This document shows positions 13,117 through 16,298 of a stretch of DNA of 16,298 bases, in pieces (position 1 is the first letter of the stretch; each line of letters begins with the position of its first letter). Location: the NCBI GenBank assembly GCA_900539605.1, contig UQCS01000032.1, positions 1 to 16,298 on the forward strand, given 5' to 3'. The notes beneath the pieces are model-generated. The model was not told the origin of the DNA, did not search any database, and worked only from the letters and a program-made list of their open reading frames with translations. The position numbers and the translations under genes are program-made. The stretch is from an uncultured Azospirillum sp. (GTDB lineage: Bacteria; Pseudomonadota; Alphaproteobacteria; RF32; CAG-239).

Positions 13117-14226
13117 TTAAACATTGAACAAAAAATTCAGCAAGTCTCCATCCTGCACCACATATTCCTTGCCTTCAGAACGCATTTTTCCGGCTTCTTT
13201 GCAGGCTTGTTCGCCGCCGTATTTCACAAAATCTTCAAACGAAATCGTTTCGGCGCGGATAAAGCCGCGTTCAAAATCTGAGTGAATAATCCCAGCACAC
13301 TGCGGAGCTTTCGCCCCTTTGACAAACGTCCACGCCCGTACCTCTTTCGGCCCGGCGGTAAAATAGGTCTCGAGTCCCAACAGTTTGTAACCGGCGCGAA
13401 TCACCTTCGCCAACCCGGTTTCTTCCAACCCCAGACTTTCCAAAAATTCTTTCTGTTCTTCGGAGCTCTCCAGTTGCGCCACTTCCGATTCGATCGCTGC
13501 CGAAATAACTACTGCCTGCGCGTCTTCTGCCGTCGCTTTGGCAGCAACCGCCTCCGAATAGGCATTGCCGGCCGCCGCCGAATTTTCATCAACGTTGCAA
13601 ACGTACAAAACCGGTTTTGCCGTCAGCAGCTGCAACATCCGGTACTCTTTATACGCTTCGCGGTCGCTGCAATCGGGAGCAGCCGTCCGCGCCGGTTTAC
13701 CGGCTTTCAGCGCTTCCATTACCGGTTCCATGACCGCCAGCCGGATTTTGGCTTCCTTTTCGCCGCCGCGTGCTTTTTTAACTGTTTGATCCCAACGCTT
13801 TTCCAACGATTCCAGATCGGAAATCATCAATTCGGTTTCCACGATTTCGGCATCGCGGATCGGATCAACGCCACCCTCGACATGGGTAATATTATCATCG
13901 TCAAAACAGCGCAACACATGGATAATTGCATCTACTTCGCGAATATTGGCCAAAAACTGGTTTCCCAGTCCTTCGCCTTTGGAAGCGCCTTTGACCAGCC
14001 CGGCAATATCGACAAATTCGAGTTGGGTTGGCGTCACCATTTTCGGTTTGACCATTTCTTCCAGTTTTTTCAACCGGGCATCCGGAACGGCAACGCGACC
14101 GGTGTTCGGTTCAATTGTACAAAACGGAAAATTTGCCGCCTGAGCCGCAATTGTCTGTGTCAAGGCATTAAACAACGTTGATTTTCCAACGTTGGGCAAT
14201 CCGACAATTCCGCAATTAAATCCCAT
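13117..14226 (-). CDS. ychF: Ribosome-associated Obg-family ATPase YchF (OLA1 type)
   Basis: YchF is a TRAFAC-class P-loop NTPase that prefers ATP and associates with ribosomes; in E. coli it is linked to the oxidative stress response. The 369-residue product (E. coli 363) has the P-loop GLPNVGKS at 9-16, switch II DIAGLVKGASKGEGLG from 73, and NVDE at 211-214 in place of the GTP-specific NKxD, in line with ATP preference. It ends with a TGS domain closing in VVQDGDLLNFLFNV. AAGGAG lies 6 nt before the ATG. It starts 12 nt after pth, a common alphaproteobacterial pairing. Confidence 0.97.
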   Translation of the reverse strand: MGFNCGIVGLPNVGKSTLFNALTQTIAAQAANFPFCTIEPNTGRVAVPDARLKKLEEMVKPKMVTPTQLEFVDIAGLVKGASKGEGLGNQFLANIREVDAIIHVLRCFDDDNITHVEGGVDPIRDAEIVETELMISDLESLEKRWDQTVKKARGGEKEAKIRLAVMEPVMEALKAGKPARTAAPDCSDREAYKEYRMLQLLTAKPVLYVCNVDENSAAAGNAYSEAVAAKATAEDAQAVVISAAIESEVAQLESSEEQKEFLESLGLEETGLAKVIRAGYKLLGLETYFTAGPKEVRAWTFVKGAKAPQCAGIIHSDFERGFIRAETISFEDFVKYGGEQACKEAGKMRSEGKEYVVQDGDLLNFLFNV

Positions 14227-14238
14227 TTCAAACTCCTT

Positions 14239-14811
14239 TTATTTATGAACAACCATCCCCAGCTTGGTACTGAACGCATTGATACCGTCACGAATCAAAA
14301 CGCCGATGTTATCGGTAACGATTTCCAGATTGTGGTCCAGCAATTCCGATTCGCTTTTCGAAAAACCCGATAAAACATGACCGACTATATCTTCTTTGCT
14401 GCCTATGGGATGTCCGACCCCGATTCTGATGCGGTTATATCCGTTGCCGATTTGTGAATCGATACTTTTCAAACCGTTATGACCGCCGGCGCCGCCGCCG
14501 AGTTTAGCCTTGATCTGATCGGGCTTCAGGTCCATATCGTCATGAATGACAATAATGTTCTCGGGAAGTATTTTATAAAAAAACGCCGCCTTCACCACCG
14601 AATGCCCCGACAAGTTCATATAGGTCTGAGGCTTCAGAAGATAAACCTTTTCGCTCTCGATTTTCCCCTCTGCAATCAGCCCGTCAAACTTGCTGCGAAA
14701 AGCCGAAAAGCCATACTTCTGTGCCAGAGCATCCGCTGCCATAAAACCGACGTTATGACGGGTACGGGCATATTCTGCTCCCGGATTTCCCAAACCGACA
14801 ATCAAAAACAT
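14239..14811 (-). CDS. pth: Peptidyl-tRNA hydrolase
   Basis: Pth cleaves the ester bond of peptidyl-tRNAs that drop off ribosomes, recycling tRNA; it is normally essential. The 190-residue product has GLGNPG at 6-11, the catalytic histidine His-19 in TRHNVGF, Asn-66 in KPQTYMNLSG, Asp-91 in IHDDMDL, and Asn-112 in GGGAGGHNGLKSI. These correspond to E. coli Asn-10, His-20, Asn-68, Asp-93 and Asn-114. Length is normal. The ribosome-binding site is weak (GGAA about 6 nt upstream). It follows rplY across a strong terminator-like hairpin, so its expression may depend on readthrough. Confidence 0.97.
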   Translation of the reverse strand: MFLIVGLGNPGAEYARTRHNVGFMAADALAQKYGFSAFRSKFDGLIAEGKIESEKVYLLKPQTYMNLSGHSVVKAAFFYKILPENIIVIHDDMDLKPDQIKAKLGGGAGGHNGLKSIDSQIGNGYNRIRIGVGHPIGSKEDIVGHVLSGFSKSESELLDHNLEIVTDNIGVLIRDGINAFSTKLGMVVHK

Positions 14812-14826
14812 ATTTATTCCGTCAAT

Positions 14827-14887
14827 AAAAAAGGCCCGTCTTCAAAGTCTTCCGCCGTTTTTGCGGCAGAAAACCCTTCGACAGGCC
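14827..14887 (-). terminator. Long terminator-like hairpin between rplY and pth
   Basis: On the minus strand GGCCTGTC pairs with GACGGGCC (one G-U) and is followed by six T. Inside lies a second helix in which CTGCCG pairs with CGGCGG and TTTT with AAGA. The structure begins 9 nt after the rplY stop. The U-tract and strong base stem fit a rho-independent terminator or attenuator that would lower pth-ychF transcription relative to rplY. The unusual length could also reflect an insertion of a repeat element. Confidence 0.8.
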
Positions 14888-14896
14888 GGTCCAATT

Positions 14897-15187
14897 TTAT
14901 TTTCTTAAGAAATCGACATGAATCGGACGATCGCTGACAGGGTGGAATTGAACATCCTGGCAGCTGACCTTATATTTTTTGCCATCGACAACAACTTCGA
15001 TTTCGGCATCATAAAAGCCAACCATATCCAAAGCTTTTTCCAATTCAACCGGGTGCAGGCTGATCATAACCGGTTCCTGTTTTCCGCCATAGATAACGGC
15101 AGGAACACGTCCTTCACGACGACATGCCCGAGCTGCCCCCTTACCTGCTTTCTCGCGCTTTTCAGCATTAAATGTAATATCTACCAT
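14897..15187 (-). CDS. rplY: 50S ribosomal protein L25, short form
   Basis: L25 binds loop E of 5S rRNA in the central protuberance. The 96-residue product has the basic RNA-binding start (GKGAARACRREGRVPAVIYG, about 15-34) and the ending DVQFHPVSDRPIHVDFLRK. It stops there, like E. coli L25 (94), whereas many alphaproteobacteria have a long CTC-type protein of about 200 residues. There is no sign of a recently lost C-terminal domain downstream, only a terminator. AAGGA lies 8 nt before the ATG. A strong hairpin lies in the leader. It heads the rplY-pth-ychF cluster. Confidence 0.94.
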   Translation of the reverse strand: MVDITFNAEKREKAGKGAARACRREGRVPAVIYGGKQEPVMISLHPVELEKALDMVGFYDAEIEVVVDGKKYKVSCQDVQFHPVSDRPIHVDFLRK

Positions 15188-15218
15188 TTTATAAATCCTT
15201 TAATAAAATTGACTACCA

Positions 15219-15251
15219 ATCTGCCGAGCCTCCAGGGGTGCTCGCGCAGAT
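15219..15251 (-). promoter_or_regulatory. Hairpin in the rplY mRNA leader
   Basis: On the minus strand ATCTGC pairs with GCAGAT and, after a single bulged G, CGAGC pairs with GCTCG. This gives an 11-bp stem around a ten-base loop (ACCCCTGGAG). It is not followed by a U-tract. With the predicted transcription start near 15251 it would form at the very 5' end of the mRNA, about 30 nt before the rplY start. In E. coli, rplY is known to be autoregulated through its 5' leader, so a similar role is plausible here. Confidence 0.65.
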
Positions 15252-15257
15252 GTCCTG

Positions 15258-15286
15258 CTTTTACAACTTTATTTCTGTTTTTTCAA
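15258..15286 (-). promoter_or_regulatory. Candidate promoter of rplY
   Basis: On the minus strand CTTGAAA supplies a -35 (TTGAAA, five of six), followed by 17 nt and TAAAAG as a moderate -10 (four of six). Transcription would start at about 15251, just at the leader hairpin. It lies between the terminator of the upstream gene and rplY. Confidence 0.5.
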
Positions 15287-15344
15287 GCCTTTTTTCATTT
15301 TTCGGTCAATCCGGTACCCAAACAAGCAATCTGCCGCAACATCA

Positions 15345-15379
15345 ATAAAAAAGGACAAACAGCCGCAGCAGTTTGTCCT
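15345..15379 (-). terminator. Terminator after the cysteine-containing membrane protein gene
   Basis: The 9-bp stem AGGACAAAC/GTTTGTCCT with a ten-base loop is followed on the minus strand by TTTTTATT. It lies 45 nt after the stop of the gene ending at 15425 and insulates it from rplY. Confidence 0.9.
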
Positions 15380-15424
15380 CTTGATCATTGAAGCAAAAAT
15401 CGTTACCCGATTTTTCTCCGGCCT

Positions 15425-15937
15425 TTGTCATTCCTGACTTGCCGGTTTGCTGATAACAAATTCGCGGATTTTAACCTTCGGTCCCTTTTCGGCTCGTACA
15501 ATTCCGTCCATCGGCTGCTGAACCGCCTGGTTGTCCGCCAAGGCATAGAAATCCTCTTCTTTGCCGCTGCCGTCATGACAGATCAGCAAGGTAAGCTCTC
15601 TGCCGATATACACGATTCTTCCTTCCAAAGAACCGGCATCGACGCAACGGACACTTTCCACCTCGGCGTATCGTTCCGTACACGGCAGGCTCAGGGCCAT
15701 CTTTTCCATTTCTTCCGCCGAGAGAGAAACCGTATCGGGATATCCGCCGACCTTGACCAGTTCGCCATTCGGCAAACATCCGAAACAGGGACGGTTTCCG
15801 AAACATTTCAATCCGCTGAGCTTCGGAGCGTCCACATCATTTTGCGGATCTGCAGAGTTCATGAACATCGAACAGATACCAATGGCGACAAAAACCAAAA
15901 GGATAATTGCCGCACCCCACGTAACCAGTGTTTCCAT
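15425..15937 (-). CDS. Hypothetical single-pass membrane protein with six extracytoplasmic cysteines
   Basis: I do not recognise this 169-residue protein. Residues about 4-26 form one hydrophobic segment (WGAAIILLVFVAIGICSMF). The following stretch is acidic and lacks positive charge (NSADPQNDVDAP), which suggests the rest faces the periplasm. Beyond the membrane lie Cys-45, 51, 54, 86, 98 and 120, including a KCFGNRPCFGC cluster; the even number would allow three disulfides or a metal site. The remainder looks like a small alpha/beta domain. The ATG has no clear Shine-Dalgarno sequence, although a near-consensus promoter lies upstream. It is monocistronic, between an autotransporter and rplY. 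Confidence 0.75.
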
Positions 15938-15987
15938 ACATTCGATATTTTAATTAATAATCAGGTTAATACTTTGTAAGCACAAAA

Positions 15988-16016
15988 AATATAGCCTTAT
16001 AATCAAAAATTGTCAA
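15988..16016 (-). promoter_or_regulatory. Near-consensus sigma-70 promoter of the membrane protein gene
   Basis: On the minus strand a perfect TTGACA is followed by exactly 17 nt and TATATT (five of six). Transcription would start near 15981, giving a leader of about 45 nt that is AT-rich and has no obvious Shine-Dalgarno sequence. This is the best promoter match in the window. Confidence 0.8.
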
Positions 16017-16066
16017 CCCGCCTCCTTATTCACGTAACAATAAATTTTATCCTAAATCTTCTCAAC

Positions 16067-16096
16067 AAAAACCCCTCTCGGATGAGAGGGGTTTTT
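16067..16096 (-). terminator. Terminator of the partial autotransporter gene
   Basis: The perfect 13-bp stem AAAAACCCCTCTC/GAGAGGGGTTTTT around a four-base loop starts 15 nt after the stop codon on the minus strand and ends in TTTTTG. Its flanks are symmetric, so it may act in both directions. Confidence 0.93.
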
Positions 16097-16111
16097 CCTG
16101 TTTGGCTCAAA

Positions 16112-16298
16112 CTACCAGTTGTAGCTGAGGCCGAGGCCGACGGTCGACGCTTTGTAATCATCACCGAAGGTGTGGTTGGCCCAGCCATAGGCCGAGAGTT
16201 GGTCTGTAAAGCCGTAACGGCCTCCGACCTCTATCCGACCCAGCGTCTGATCGTCAACCGTGTTCACCTTGCCCAAACCGGTAATCCGTACTTCGTCA
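16112..16298 (-). CDS. Partial autotransporter, C-terminal end of the beta barrel
   Basis: Only the last 62 codons are inside the window; the gene continues past the right edge. The peptide contains DEVRITGLGKVNTVDDQTLG and RIEVGGRYGF and ends GLGLSYNW with a terminal aromatic, as expected of an outer-membrane barrel recognised by BAM. By eye about 33 of 61 aligned residues equal the end of the autotransporter at 10464-12914, including an unbroken DDQTLGRIEVGGR. It is therefore a paralogue of the same family. Its passenger cannot be seen. Confidence 0.88.
   Translation of the reverse strand, partial: DEVRITGLGKVNTVDDQTLGRIEVGGRYGFTDQLSAYGWANHTFGDDYKASTVGLGLSYNW

Noticed and set aside
13282..14181. 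Open frame of 299 codons on the plus strand
   Set aside because: It lies entirely antisense to ychF, whose motifs are unambiguous. The plus-strand product is Phe/Arg/Gln-rich with no recognisable domain, as expected of a shadow frame.
1..16298. tRNA, rRNA, CRISPR, transposon or prophage sequences
   Set aside because: I searched by eye on both strands for regularly spaced repeats, terminal inverted repeats with transposase frames and tRNA-like cloverleafs, and saw none. A dedicated tool could still find a diverged small RNA.

Overview
The window looks like a chromosomal segment of an alphaproteobacterium. Evidence for this is the style of the ribosomal proteins (long S14 without zinc ligands, L3 with a GQRQDPGK loop), the rplY-pth-ychF cluster and a beta-barrel autotransporter with a Gram-negative signal peptide. 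Base composition is moderate. A gut-associated or host-associated uncultured lineage would fit the Pmp-like autotransporter, but that is inference. Every gene I accept lies on the minus strand, so the window reads functionally from right to left. I find no tRNA, rRNA, CRISPR array, insertion sequence or phage gene.

Layout in the direction of transcription. (1) 16298-16112: the last ~62 residues of an autotransporter barrel, closed by a perfect terminator. (2) 15937-15425: an unrecognised single-pass membrane protein with six cysteines after its membrane segment, behind a near-consensus promoter and followed by its own terminator. (3) 15187-13117: rplY, pth and ychF. rplY has a strong hairpin at the predicted 5' end of its mRNA and a long branched-looking terminator directly behind it. 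pth and ychF are 12 nt apart and end at a clean terminator. (4) 12914-10464: an 816-residue autotransporter with chlamydial-Pmp-type repeats (FxxN, GGAI) and two related acidic Gly/Asp inserts. Its barrel end is clearly paralogous to the partial gene at the right edge. (5) 10301-10035: a small unrecognised ORF that looks real. (6) 9813-212: the fused S10-spc ribosomal protein operon, 21 genes from rpsJ to rplO, with a candidate promoter, a structured leader and a strong terminator.

The S10-spc block supplies proteins of both ribosomal subunits in the usual order (S10, L3, L4, L23, L2, S19, L22, S3, L16, L29, S17, L14, L24, L5, S14, S8, L6, L18, S5, L30, L15). Two things differ from the textbook arrangement. 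It starts at its own promoter, with no tuf/fusA directly upstream, and it stops at a terminator after rplO with no secY start in the remaining 200 bases. Gene spacing is mostly 1-19 nt, except for a 95-nt rpsJ-rplC spacer and a 67-nt rpmD-rplO spacer that holds a strong intercistronic hairpin.

I did not find a clear new multi-gene system. The best leads are the Pmp-like autotransporter pair with duplicated acidic linkers, the cysteine-containing membrane protein beside it, and several RNA hairpins at positions where ribosomal protein genes are often autoregulated.
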